Of a stretch of DNA of 64,000 bases, positions 13,064 to 25,619 are shown piece by piece. The position numbers and the translations under genes are program-made. This DNA comes from Seriola aureovittata (lineage: Eukaryota > Chordata > Actinopteri > Carangiformes > Carangidae): NCBI RefSeq assembly GCF_021018895.1, contig NC_079382.1, positions 22,032,001-22,096,000 of the forward strand. The letters run 5' to 3'. Each line of letters starts with the position of its first letter. Positions within the stretch are counted from its first letter, which is position 1. The notes below the pieces were generated by a model. It saw only the letters and a program-made list of their open reading frames with translations, was not told the origin of the DNA and made no database searches.

Positions 13064-13155
13064 GGAGCAGCGGCTGAAGCAGGACGCAGCAAAACTAAAG
13101 GGAAAAACCGCCGGAGGAAACGAAGCCTGGACGAAAGACAGCGTTTGATCTGGAG
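13064..13155 (+). CDS. weak candidate exon, charged peptide
   Basis: A block with acceptor tttgatgttacag|G and donor TGGAG|GTGAGA. One frame reads EQRLKQDAAKLKGKTAGGNE then AWTKDSV and stops at 13146-13148; another frame is open through to the donor. It looks helical and charged but matches nothing I know. Chance is a fair alternative. Confidence 0.18.
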
Positions 13156-14254
13156 GTGAGAAAACACAACCGGCCAAAAGTCAAGAGTTGTTGATCAGAA
13201 AATGTGTTACAGGGTGGTGTAGGGTGTAAACACACGTTTCTATGTTTCAAAACAAATGATAAATGATGACGTCTTCTAGCCTCAAAGGTCGGGAGCTGGT
13301 TTCACAAAGACCCCACTCACAGTCAGAGCTGAAATTCAGATGCAAGACGATCGATGTTCATGGATTCGTTTTGTTTTTGTGCAACTGGAAACAATGTCGC
13401 CTCCAACAGCGACGTTGTTTTTGCTAAACTTTGCATTTTGTTCCTTTATCTGACGTGTTTCGTCTCAGCCTGTCGACCCGCCCTCAAGATATCACTCGTT
13501 TCTCATAAACAAAATGTTTTTTTCCAGTCTGAAGGAAGTGAAGGATTTAACTAAATTCTGGGTTGAGTGTGATTATCTTACTCTTATATTTGGACTTTGT
13601 TTAGCAGCTCTTATCTTTGGTAGTTGTTGGGGTTGTTTGGCCGTTTCCGATGAAAAGCCCTGTGACTGCTCATGTCCGGGATAATCAAACTTTAGTCTAA
13701 GACCTCACAAATGGCCTTTGGATAATCGTCTCTTTGTGAAACCAGTCCCTTCCCATTAGCATGGTGCAGGTCCAGTGACACATGGAAACTGGGCTGAACT
13801 GGACTGAAAGTTTTACTCCAGTTGCTAAATTTCAACTTGTAGTCAGATCAGCTCAACACTGAAATACAGTCATTACAATCTGTGGAAGCAATCGCTGAAT
13901 TAAATCTAGACATCTAAACTAAATCTTTAGATCCGATCAGGACATCTGAGCCTCGTGTCCGTGCCCTCGCTGACTCTCAGACCTTCAGTCTTTGATTTCA
14001 AGCTGCTCTCCTGCATGTTAATGCCGTCTGTAAAGGGGATCAGCTGCTTTGCAACAAGGCGGATCTTCGTGCTCTCAGACAATCCCAGTCACCTGTTGTG
14101 CAGAGAAGAGCGTCAAGAGGAACAGAAAGCTCGGGAACAAACTCAGCAGCCTCAGGTGAAAAGCACAGGTGTGACGTCACGGCAGATTGTCTTTAAATTG
14201 TTTCTGTACACGACGCAGCAGGAGGCCCGGTTTAATCTCTCAGCTTAGTTTTGC
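13156..14254. other. unannotated
   Basis: Nothing firm. A 52-nt block at 14105-14156 with acceptor TTGTGCAG and donor CAG|GTGAAA has an E/Q-rich frame (EERQEEQKAREQTQQPQ), but all three frames are open, which weakens it. Confidence 0.3.
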
Positions 14255-15753
14255 ACGATTTATTGCTTCCCTTAACAACCTCACGATCCCGAGCCGCTGA
14301 AGTAGAAACTGTTCTTTCAAAAATAAACTTTTACAGTCCAGTAGGAATATCACTGCCGTCTGCACGTGCTGCACTTCCTGTATAGAAAATATTTCAGTGT
14401 TGTATGAATGTTCCAGTTCAAGGCTGAGTACCAGTGCATCGTCCACAGTTAACAACACGTCCGACTCGCTTCTCGCACAGCAGAGAGATGAGATCTTAAA
14501 ACTTTCAAACATTTTCTGGAATCAGGTGAATTTATTCAACAAAACAGCCGAATGGAGATTTAATTTTTTTTTTAAAGATGACGTCAATGAAAAACACGTG
14601 AAACTACCTTGGGAGTCACTGCGTTGGCAAATTATGTTTCCTCGTGTGAAAAGATCAAATTTAAAGACTAAAGATGATGTGAATGACTTTTTTTTTGCGG
14701 CACTGATCTGCTCTCGAACAGCAGCAACACGTGGAGTTGCATCTCAGCAGTTGCATAATTAATTCACATTTTCTGCTTCGCTTGATAAACCCAGACAAAA
14801 AAAAGAAAAAAGAAAAAAGAATAATCACAGAGTTGAATCACTGCTCTGCCCAAAAAAAAGGGCTTCATGTTTAGAGCCACGTTTGGTCTCCAAGTCAAAA
14901 GTTTTTGGACCTTTCTCATTAGCTTCACACAGCAAATCACACATGATGAGAAGAAAGAAGGAATCACTACATGAACAAATCAACGAGGTCTGGAGTTACA
15001 TTCGGCTGGAAAGACAAAAGGTAAAATAAAAAAGTAAGTTATTATCAAATATTGGATTTAATTACGAGTGCAGTCAGGAGGAATCATCTGACACTCATGC
15101 AGCACTGCCTCACGGTGAGAGCTCACAACTCCTTGTGCAAGTTTGTTTTTTTTGTTTGCCCTGTAAGAATCACATGAAGACAATGTAAACAGCAGGTTTT
15201 AAGTTGGAGGGGTCACCAGCTAGCTGTTAAGATGGAAGCGACACACCAGTGAGACTTGAGTGTAATAATCAGGAATGCATAATTACAGAGGAATTAAGTT
15301 TTTCTTGTTTGGGGAGGCAGCTTCGAACAAAACAAAAAAAGAAGAAGTCCTACTTCTGGCAATTACACCCTGTTAAAGTAGTATTAAGGCCTCGTAGTTA
15401 GACTTGCAGAAATGTTACAGAGAACAGATTTCCTTGGAAAACCACTGGCTGTGATCATTTAGTATGATTTTTTTTTTCTGCATAGGGTTCACTGCAAAAC
15501 TCCCCCCCCCCCCCCTCCCCCATCGAGGAACCGAAAGCCAGCAAGAACGAAAACTTAACGACAGAAGAAAAACAAAAGGACAAAAATCGCTGTTCGCGTG
15601 AATTCCCTACAGTCAGAACCTGGTGCAGAGCGCTCAGACGCCATCTGTGTTAGGTAGCTGGTGCATTCGTCCCTTTGTTTGCAGTGAGAAGCCCCCCCCC
15701 ACCTCCACCTCCACCTCCACCTCCACCTCCACCTCCACCCCACAGTGGCTCCA
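14255..15753 (-). other. myo6: myo6 3' flank / probable 3' UTR
   Basis: In the transcript sense the stop is followed by a GGTGGA hexamer array and a G run (15742-15692), then ordinary sequence with a second G tract at 15521-15502. Possible AATAAA signals on the minus strand lie at about 14536-14531 and 14264-14259; neither has an obviously strong GU-rich downstream element, so the true end is uncertain. Confidence 0.35.
15692..15742 (-). repeat. GGTGGA hexamer array in 3' UTR
   Basis: On the transcribed strand about six GGTGGA units run into a nine-G tract, starting 12 nt after the myo6 stop codon. The GG spacing suits a G-quadruplex. The plus strand reads as ACCTCC repeats. Confidence 0.9.
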
Positions 15754-15953
15754 TCACTTAAACATGCTCTGCAGCATGGCCGTGGCGTAGGTGGGTCGAG
15801 CCTGTCGGTTCTCGATGGCGCTGCGGAGGTACTGGATCCCCCCGCAGCGCTCCCAGATCTCCTCGAACTGCCGGGGGAGGATCTCTGCTCCCCTCTTCCT
15901 CGACAGGCCCGTCTCCTCCAGACTCAGCTCGCACATCTCCATGTCGTCCTTTC
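15754..15953 (-). CDS. myo6: myo6 terminal coding exon with stop
   Basis: A 200-nt coding block encodes (G)[58 protein letters not shown] and MLQSMFK, then TGA at 15756-15754. This is the C-terminal lobe of the cargo-binding domain, near identical to vertebrate myosin VI. The acceptor is ttcctcccccag|GA, phase 1. The GGTGGA repeat of the 3' UTR begins about 12 nt after the stop. Confidence 0.98.
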
Positions 15954-18112
15954 CTGGGGGAGGAAATTTACAGTAGCTCAAGTTTACAAGCAGCTGTTGC
16001 ACTGTGTGTTTCTTATTAACATGTTTTTAATGAGACAAAATCCTCATTGTTTCTGTTCAATAAATAAAGTGGTGACCTTTCAAAGTTAAAGTCTGGACCA
16101 TGAGAAACTAGGAATCAACGACGTGATGACGATAACGAGCGCAGTGTTTGTTCTGCAGCTTTAACTAGAAATTAGTAGTTTCAAGTACTTTTGGTCCGTC
16201 CCTGCAGGAGACGCCCCGAATCTGAGAGAACACTCAGAAAAACCAAAGGATGCTGGGAAATAAACACTTTAACATGTTCACAGCCTAAATGTTGAGACAG
16301 ATCTCGGTTACGTTTAGCATGGGGCCCCAGGCTGGTAGGGGGCTGCCGAGGGCCTCCAAACTTTACTCCACAGCAATGTCTCAAAAGGTGGCTCCCTCCC
16401 CCTGAAACAACCAATGGACAATTTGCAACGACATCTCAGAAGTAAACCTCCCTAAAGGGGCCCCATTAAGAATAAAAACAAGGGGATCGTGATTGGTTGC
16501 TGGTTAGCTAACCAGCTAGCCCCAGCCCAGATGGCCCAGCTCGTCACTTTCCGATACCAAGTCACTGCAGCGCCTGGTCTGCCCTGAAGACGTAGCTGCT
16601 CAGAGGTCGTATTATAACCTCAACAATGACTGAAGCTCTTGACAAGACTGGTCAGTAAACAGCTGCTAATGCTAATGTTAGCTATGTAGCAATAGCAAAT
16701 CTTGCAAGGAGCTCCTTTAAATATCTTCATCTCAGAAGTTTGGACTCGGATGTAAAGTTAAATACAAACTGCAGACGACACTTTTCATCCCCTGAACACG
16801 TTCAGCCGTGTGTTGCATTCAGTGTGCATGACTCACCTGCAGCTGTAGAGCCAATAATGAATTTCCAGCAGCGTGTTAGTCGACTCTTATATGAGTTAGT
16901 TTCTCACCCACGTACCACTGCTGCTCCAAAATACCAACTGTTCGACTACAGCGGGATCCGTTTCCTGTCTCGGAGCGACGACCACACACGTTTCACATCA
17001 CACAGCGTCACGGTCTCATAGACCCAGAGCTCGCCACCGTCCCTCAGACGGCTGTAATCCTCTAATAACAGCGAGTCCTGAGGTTTGAACTCATCAACAC
17101 ACAGATGTGAGACAGATGTGCAAACAAAACAACTGTTTGTTTTCTTTGTGCTGTGACGTGTCATTTGTTACAATCTGTGATTTTATAGCTTGTTGTGACG
17201 CGAACAATCTTCCCAAACGTGATGACAGGTATCACAAGCTGATGCCAGCAAACAGTTTCCATGGAAACAGTAGAATTTTACTGCTGTAAAATCTCATTTA
17301 CTGCTGTAAATTACTTAACTTTTATCCCTTTACTTAGGAAACACATGCAACAGCCTTAAGTATCTCCCTCAGCTAAGGAGAAATTAAACCTCAAGTGTTT
17401 TGAGAATACTTCCTCCGCCGCTGAAGAAGGTGGAGAGCAACAACACGGGAGACAAATGAAAACTTCATCTCGTGCGTTCAAATCCCACCTCAGTGTAGTT
17501 AACGTGAGCACTGGCTCTAATGAGCTCATCTGCATAAACCTGCTTATTGCTTGCTATTGCTGCTTATTAATCCGTCTGAACGGATTCAACACGTCTTTAT
17601 TGGCGGTAAAACACTTGGGCCGCGTCTCATGATGATGATGATGTAACTCTGATAAAAACTTCATGTCCTGAGCCTCGCTGCGCTGCATGTCAGATAACGT
17701 CACGTACACGAGTCGACACGTCACTGCGCTGCTCTGATCAGAGCTGACAGGAGCTCAACTCCACAGCGCTCATGGGAAATTTCACACACCCTGATGAATG
17801 ATTCAGAGCGTCGTGTTCGTTACAGCCGGCAGCGAAACCACCTGACTGAGATGATGATGATGACGATGAATACGTTGCCCTGTCACAAAGTCAAACTCCT
17901 GAACGTCCATTAAAGCGGTCGATGAAATGTCACTTCTCGTTTCTTTTGTTTCTGTTGATGTCGGAGCCTCCACCTCTCCGTCCCCTCCTCCCTCCACTCT
18001 TTCTTCTTCTATGGTCTTTTCTTACTTCCTGTTTTCTGTCCCACATACCTTTCTACCTGTATTCTCTCTCCCCCCCCCCCCCCCCCCCCCCCCAAACAGT
18101 GACTGTACTGAC
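15954..18112 (-). other. myo6: myo6 intron (2.16 kb)
   Basis: No extra exon seen. The 5' end of the intron (transcript sense) carries 24 Gs at 18093-18070, then a CT/GA-rich stretch. Confidence 0.8.
18070..18093. repeat. poly-C / poly-G tract, 24 nt
   Basis: An uninterrupted run of 24 C on the plus strand (G in the pre-mRNA), 20 nt downstream of the donor of the GWWY exon. Confidence 0.95.
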
Positions 18113-18331
18113 CTGCCACCAGCAGGATGGGGTGTTTATCTGGATGCAGCTCCATCTGCCTGGCGATCCAGGGCCCGTCGAAGTGAGCGTACCACCAGCC
18201 CTTCTTCTTGTTCTGCGGGTCTTTGTACTGGTCGCCCGGTCGGATGAACGGGATGCGGAAGTAGCGCTGCTGCCGGTTCATCGCCACCTCGTACTGCCGG
18301 GCCGGTATGGGCGGGGCTGGGTTCTGCTGGG
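18113..18331 (-). CDS. myo6: myo6 exon: cargo domain, GWWY motif
   Basis: A 219-nt exon encodes [60 protein letters not shown] and [12 protein letters not shown] plus one base. [11 protein letters not shown] holds the WWY cargo motif used by Dab2, LMTK2 and TOM1. The acceptor is ccactgaacag|CC and the donor GCAG|GTCAGT, phase 1 at both ends. A run of 24 Gs (transcript sense) begins about 20 nt inside the intron after the donor. Confidence 0.98.
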
Positions 18332-20290
18332 CTGTTCAGTGGATGCAAAAACTAAAAGTTAGCAAGGTGCATTTTAAGTGATGAGAGCAGCCAATCAGGA
18401 GTCAGCGACCATGTTTACATGCAGCCTGGGAACCAGTTACTTTTCAAGAGCCTTATTCCTGTTTTTCAACCTGTGCATGAACTTATGAGAGAGTGCAGAC
18501 ACTGTCCTGCCGAAGGGCCCCTGAGCAACGTACTGTCTGCACCAGCTCCAGCAGAGGTGACGACCTCACACAGGACAAAGGAGAATTTCCCTTCACAGGA
18601 AAATCTAAATATTGGTGTGCTGCTTTTAAGCGATGGAACATATTTGGAAATTCCAGTTTTCTCCTCGACAGGAGCAGATGTCTGTTTCTTTGTCTCTAAA
18701 ACTCGTGCAGCTCTACTACAACATCTGGAGACAAGATTAATGAGGGTTTACGTAGAGTACAGTATTTTGGTATGCATGTCAGTTCTAGTAAAGTCCATAT
18801 TTACGGCTCATTTTAATGAGTTTAAAAAGCTCCTCAATCTACGGTGGCCCTGAGGGGTCAGTGCACTGCAACGAATCGAATACAAATGGAAACAAAACAG
18901 AAGCAAAGGAGAAAAAAACACGTACGCTGCAAATAACAGAAACACTGCAACTGATGATGTTTGAAAAAGAGCGAATGTGAATGTGTTTTTATGTTCTGAT
19001 ATTATTGCATTTAGCATTAGCCTTTTATAACTGACAAGGTTGTTCGTCAGTGTTATGTGTCCTCTGGAAACGAGCTGAGACGTAACTTGGTTCTGTTGTT
19101 ATGTTGGATTTATGTTTGTGTGTTTCCTGTGAATTTCTTCATGTGTCAGTAAAAAGTAAAGAGGCTGACAGTTCACATCTCCATTTATACCTGAATGTCA
19201 CAACAAAAATTAAAGTTGTGTCATGTTCAAACATTGTTGACGAGGTGTTCAGTGTCCATCAGTTTGTTGTGGGATTCACAGTGTTTCTGTATCTGCAGCA
19301 GTTTTTCTCAATTTGCTTGTTTCATTAATTAAAAGTACTTTTTTCTGAAGGAACTGTCAAAACGTTTTGTGAGTTTGTATTTTATCTCTTTGGTTTCCTG
19401 AAGTTGTGTTGACTTGTGTCAGTCACTGCATCGTGTTGCCACCATTAACAAGCTAAAGCGTCTGAGCTGCACGGACTTAAAGGGCGAGTTCATCCAAATC
19501 ACAACTCATCAGTCACGTCACGTTTCCTGATACGTGGTGCAACGACGGGGCGTCCTGAAACCATCTGGGAATTATGCATGAACGCTTCCAGGTCGTAACT
19601 GCTCGTTCCCTTTCTCCTGACGTGCAGTGAATGCAGCATTAACTCGGCTCGTCTCTATCCTGCATTATTACTCTTTGATTTCTCCTCCACTGTACTGGAG
19701 ATGGAGTGAAGCTAAAAACACATAACAGCATCAGTTTACATGCAAAGCAGCTGTAACTGCGCTGCATTAACAGAGCAGCAGTAAACCTGAGTTCTACAGT
19801 TTTCAGTACACAGGTGAACACACTGGAACAAGGCTCATGCAAAAACAGAATCCCAAACCAGGTTGAAATATGAGCAAACATCCACTCAGTGGGTTCATTT
19901 CCTCTCGCAGGTCCCCATTAACTCTCTGCATGTAAACATTCAGGCCCGATCCGCTGTTCTCAGATCAGGTCTGAATAATGAGCCATTCCCTGGTCTCTGG
20001 TCTCTGAGTGCAGTCAGCGAGTCCTGCTGTTAGAGCTGGAGGAGGGTCAGCGGGGGAGGGGGTGGCGGGAGGCGGATCAGCGAGACATGAAGCGTGGCAG
20101 ATGTTTATGAAGGCGAGCGGCGTCCTCATGAGAAACAACAAACATACAGAATTTGCATCTTTCTACGAAGTGGAGCGTAAGATCAGGATCTACAGAGATC
20201 GAGGAAGTTTCTCTACGTGATGAAGCTGAAGCTCGTTGAATCATAAACATTTTCATTTTAACAAGGATTTTATCTTGTCTTCACTTTTAT

Positions 20291-20781
20291 TTAAAGGTCC
20301 CATAGTTCAAACATCTTCTGTGTCTTATTCAAAGTGTTGATCCATCAGAAGATATAAAAACCATCTCAGTGTAGTTTCACATCTCCTCTCTCAGGCTTCT
20401 CTCTGCAGCTCTAGTAACAACAGGTCGGTGAGCCAATCAGAAGAAAGGAGGCTCTGAGCCTCTCTTCTGATTGGCTGACTGTTTTCTGAGTGATCCAATA
20501 AAAATATAGCAGATTCAGGTAAAAACACTCAGAGAAACCAAATCCTGCAAGGTTTGGATGGTGGGTCCAGTTGGGCGGGGCTTGGTGACTGCTTTGTTGT
20601 GACATCACAAAGTTCCAGAAGTCCTGACGGCTGGTTTTAAGGCTCAGTTTCTGAATACAGGCTGTGTGCATTTCTCTGTGGACTGAGGCTTTGATACTTT
20701 CACAGTATTAATATAGAAGCTAGAGCTGATCTATAATCACACTACACATGGACACAGACCTTTACACTGGAGGAGCTTTAA
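20291..20781 (+). mobile_element. TTAA-flanked non-autonomous transposon, copy B
   Basis: The most complete copy, about 490 bp. It starts TTAAAGGTCC and ends GGAGCTTTAA, giving 10-bp terminal inverted repeats with one mismatch, TTAA included. It carries the internal palindrome (about 20430-20480) and no open frame of note. The TTAA borders suggest mobilisation by a piggyBac-like enzyme; the family is not identified. Confidence 0.82.
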
Positions 20782-21529
20782 AATCAATTAATTTGAGAAA
20801 ATAATTCTCACTTTAAGCAACAACGTTTAAATAAACAACCTTAAAGAACCACGCAACAACCCAACAACCTTCACCTTCCCAAACCAACAACTTTTAGAAA
20901 GTAAAAAAAAAAAAAAAGCAGCAGAAACAGAGAAACTTCAGAGACTCTGAGCTGAACTCCCTGCAGGACGCTCTCAGGTTGTTGGTAACGCTTGTCGCTC
21001 GCTGCTACAGAGTGAGTGAGGTGACTCAGTCAGGGGTCGAGAGATGCGAGAGATTCCAAGGCTGATGGAAAAACAAGACGTGTTCATGCAGATGAAAGAT
21101 CGACCAGCAACCAAAAACTGACAGAAGAAGAAAAACCAGCGAGGAAACACACGAAATGTCGAACGCTTCAGTTTGAGTTTGTGTATTTATCCAGACAGTT
21201 GACACATAACTTGTTTGAGTCCCAGGTTTGTCTAAATGAAATAAATAAATCTTTATGAGGCTGAATTCTGAATGAAACATGTATTTTTTTTTAATTTAAA
21301 CAAACACAGCTGCAAAGACAGACTGGCAGTCAGCTCTCGTGTTCCTAAGATCTTCTTTAAGTCCTGGGTGAACGGACTGACGAGTCTTCTCGCTGCTTCA
21401 ACACCTTTTACAAGGTTTTCTCCCGCGATCAGCGGCGTGGCGGCCTTCTCCTCCCGTCACGCTCCTGCGAACGTGACGCTGTCATCTGCTGCCAAACACA
21501 AGCCAGGCGAACTGCCCTGAAAGCCTTCT

Positions 21530-21532
<3 letters not shown>

Positions 21533-21572
<40 letters not shown>
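21533..21572. repeat. (CT)20 microsatellite
   Basis: Uninterrupted CT dinucleotides, 40 nt. Confidence 0.95.
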
Positions 21573-21576
<4 letters not shown>

Positions 21577-21922
21577 CCTGAGAAGGGCTCCGTGTGGGAG
21601 TATCAATAACAGCAGCCTTAAGAGCTCGGAGGAATTACCTCGGCTCTTTATCAAACTGTTATAGCTGTCTGTGAGGCGGCGCACAAATGGGCGAGAGCTG
21701 GCACCGGTGCACCCGGTCATAAAAAGACGAAACGGCGGCATCATGCCGCAAAATTGTTCAAATAATCTCTTCCACACACGTCTCTATAGAGGTTGCCATG
21801 GAAACCCATCCACCCATCCTGAAAAAAAGAGCAACTTCTCCCTCGAACGGAGCAGCGACAAAGCACAGAACCTGATCCCAGTTAAGAGCGGACCTCTATT
21901 GGGTTTGGGGAGGGGGTTAGTA

Positions 21923-21944
21923 GGGGGGGGGGGGGGGGGGGGGG
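21923..21944. repeat. poly-G tract, 22 nt
   Basis: Uninterrupted G run preceded by shorter G runs. Confidence 0.95.
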
Positions 21945-23242
21945 TAGCTCTGCGGTTAGTGCAGTGACACACTGGAGGACCACTTACATGCTGTTCTCAC
22001 AGGAGGTGCATGATCTGAAAGTAAACATGCCAGGTTACACGGACAGACACGGCAGGAAGTGATGCAACAGCAGCAACAATGACACGTGAGATGATGTGAC
22101 ACGTGATTCAGACAAGACAATGAAAACATAAACAGTTACACACACACACGATGATCACTGAGCTGAACACGCTCAGACTGCAGCTCGTCATCACCGTCCT
22201 TCGTTAGTGACGTGTTCATGATAGAAGAGTAGAAGAATTAAATCTCATGTTTTTCTGTTTCCTAAATAATCCTGCTTCAGTGCAGCTGTACAGTTTATTC
22301 CCGACACTCTGGAAACAATAAAGATGCTCAGTGAACCGTTTAAAGAAGAAGTCTGAGGTTTAAACCTGACGAGCTCAGCTTCGTTACGTTTGATTAATGA
22401 TGAGACGATGACGGACGCTGTAATTACAAAAGTGACGTTCAACACATGAACTTCTATTTAGAAAAGAAGAACCTGCAGGGAGGACGAGTGCACGGCACTA
22501 AAACTTCACGCCAGCGAACATGTGACTTTTAGAGCGACGTGACGACGATGTGATGAAAAGCAGACGGGAAATAAGGCGGGAAACTGCATCTAAATAATAA
22601 CACTGGTTTTCCTGATAGTGTGATTCTCAGTCTACACAACCTACAATTGTCCATAAAACTTCATTTGGATCCATTATTACAGTTTTATTATTAAATCAGA
22701 GGCTGCGTGTCCAGATTCAGTAACAGCTCTTACATGTGAAGCCTCATCACAAGCTGCACGGACGTTTTTGAAACTCTCACACAGGATTTTACAACTTAAA
22801 CTAAAACTTAACAAGGTGGCGACTATTTCATCTTCTGTCTTTGAGGTTGTGAGTTAAACGGCAGAAACAACGTGTTCGTGTTGAACCAGGCTCAACTGTT
22901 TTTGGCGGAGCTCCGGTGAATGAGATTTATGAAAACACAACCACAGCTTTCTGATCCGCGTGATCAAACTGATGCTTAAGTTTTAATGAATCTTCAAATT
23001 AATTTTCAAATGTCTCGAGACAGAGAGTTCGTCAGCTTTTCGAGACTTTAAATCATGACAGTGTGAAGTTGAATAGAAGCTTAAATCCCCTTGTTGTTGT
23101 GAGTGAGGAACTCTGAAGCGAGGAATCACACCTCAGAACTGAAGAGTGAAGCAGCCGAACAACAAAACATCATTAAAGAAACATTCACATTAACACTGTG
23201 GGAGCTCAGAATCCTGCAAGTGAAGAAACCAACACACATTTA

Positions 23243-23473
<231 letters not shown>

Positions 23474-23876
23474 TTAAAATGAATAAATAAAGTAAATGCC
23501 AATTTTTATTTGTCTGGGCAGATGAACTTTGAGAACACAGAATATTTCTCTGCAAAATGCTAAAACATGTTCAGTCAGATGTTCCAGTCTGAAACGTCTT
23601 AACAGCTTCTGGATGGATTTCCATGAAGGTCGAGGTTCCTACATGATGAACCCTGATGCAACAACTGAGACAGAGGCGAAACAATCCTCCTGATTTCCCT
23701 CCGTTAACAGATATTCATGTTCCCCTGACGATGAACCATAATAACCTTGATGATTCTGACTTTTCCTCTGGCGCCATCATCAGGTCAAAACTTAAATTCT
23801 TTTCAACACCTTCGCATCAGACGATGTATTGATCATTTCCCCTCCAAACTTCTGACTTCAATTATTATCACAAACC

Positions 23877-23940
<64 letters not shown>
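23877..23940. repeat. (CA)32 microsatellite
   Basis: Uninterrupted AC dinucleotides of about 64 nt. Confidence 0.95.
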
Positions 23941-23941
<1 letters not shown>

Positions 23942-24683
23942 AGACAAAAGACATTTCACACAGCTGGGAGCACTAAGATAAAACATCCAGATGATTCAGA
24001 TAAATGACTTTAGTGGAAAGAAGAAAAAACAAAACAACACACATTCAATTTATCATCCAGCGCAGAGGCTAACAGTGTGCGATGAGATGCTTAATGCACA
24101 CTAAGTGCTTAGGTAACGTCAACTGAACAAAAATACTTTGGGGGCAGACAAACGGTGAGAGGGAGAGAGAGACATTTACTGTGCTGAGCTGAAACCAGCA
24201 GAATAATCCAGAACATGGCAGGTGTCAACAGCCACTCGTCGCTGTGCTGCAGCTGCAGATCATCGTGAGCGGCGGACGTGACCACATCAGTATTCGATCT
24301 CCTCTGTCTGGGTGGCGAGCTGAGCGGCGTGTTAACAGCTAACCGGGTCATTTGTGTGTGTTTATATTGCGGCTGCCCACAGGCCGCCGCCGCCGCCGCT
24401 TCACCGCACATTAATTTCTGCGGCGCCGGCGGGCGGCGACCCTCCTGTCCTCCACGCTCTCCTGGCGCGTGGATGAGGACGGGTGAGCTCTCAGGTTAAA
24501 CTCAATATTATGAGAAGAATAAAAAGGAAAGTGGTGGATAGTCTCACATCGGCTTTTTACCTTTAACACTGAGTCATAATCAGCCGAGGAGGCGGATATT
24601 TACATCCACTATCAGACGCTTCCTGTCGTTTCTTCTGTTGTTGCACAGAAGCAAAACTACAACTCCTGCATTCAAAACATTAC

Positions 24684-24815
24684 TTAAAGGAACAGGTCGA
24701 CATTTATGGAAATATACTTTGTTGTTTCTGTCCAGATTAAACAAATAAGATATAACGTGTGTTTTTAGCGGTTTCCCTGGTTCCAGTCTTCATGCTAAGC
24801 TAAGCTAAGCTAACC
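24684..24815. repeat. old transposon fragment (AGCTAAGC-bearing)
   Basis: TTAAAGGAACAGGTCGACAT, then GGTTCCAGTCTTCATGCTAA and AGCTAAGCTAAGCTAACCGG, resembles the ends of a common fish non-autonomous element. Truncated and diverged. Confidence 0.55.
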
Positions 24816-25619
24816 GGTAAAACTGTTCTGAGATGAGTGACGACAAATCTTCTGGTTTAACTCTTAAAAAAACACATTTCTCTCAAAAGAGTGAAAGAAT
24901 TAAAAGTGAAATTACTCATTAAAGGGACAGACTTCTGCTTGTTGTGTTTAACTTTCATATTATAACATTAATCAACTCAACATTAATATACATTTTGCAA
25001 ATTAACTGAGCGACCTTGGAATAATTACTGTAAAGGTGAAGCCTATCTGGCAGCAGGTGTTATTAGTGAGGGTGTTGTGCCAGACTAGGACCACAGTTGC
25101 CCCGTGCTCGCTTCCCTTCCCTCCTTTCACAGACTGAATTCAGCCTTTTCTTGCTCATGTAATTAAAGGATCTTCTGCGTTGTGGCTCTGACTGTAATCA
25201 TCCATGGTCTCACTTTTTTATTCATCAACTTATTAAAATGACATAACAACGATTCTGCCCTGGATGAAATCGTCGACTACTTTTTAAAGGTCAATGTAAA
25301 AGTGAAGTAGTTCGCAGCTGTTCGATATGTAACCATGATGCTACCTGGTATTGTCACATTTTGCAATAAACAGGCTCCAGCTGTCGTATCACCACGATGA
25401 GTTTTGTTGGAGAGAGTTGTACTGTGTCCTGCTCGACCAGCAACTCACTCCCACACGGGAGAAGTGCTCATAAAAACCAGGCAGCGTTTACAAAAATAAA
25501 AAAGGTAAGTGGTTTGGAAAGTGAGACATTTGAGAGGAGTTAACATTCAGAACAAACAACTTACAGCTGTTCTCAGAGTCCTCACAGGGCTGCTGAAGCA
25601 AAGGTCATGGGGTTAAACA

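Noticed and set aside
18600..18625. Possible small-insert exon (minus strand, DFPVKGNS)
   Set aside because: It starts well after an AG with the right phase but has no donor at the needed position, and the match to the known insert is poor.
24278..24499. CpG-rich patch with a GCC repeat as a promoter
   Set aside because: It is short, intronic, and has no associated exon or initiator; CpG density alone does not support a call.
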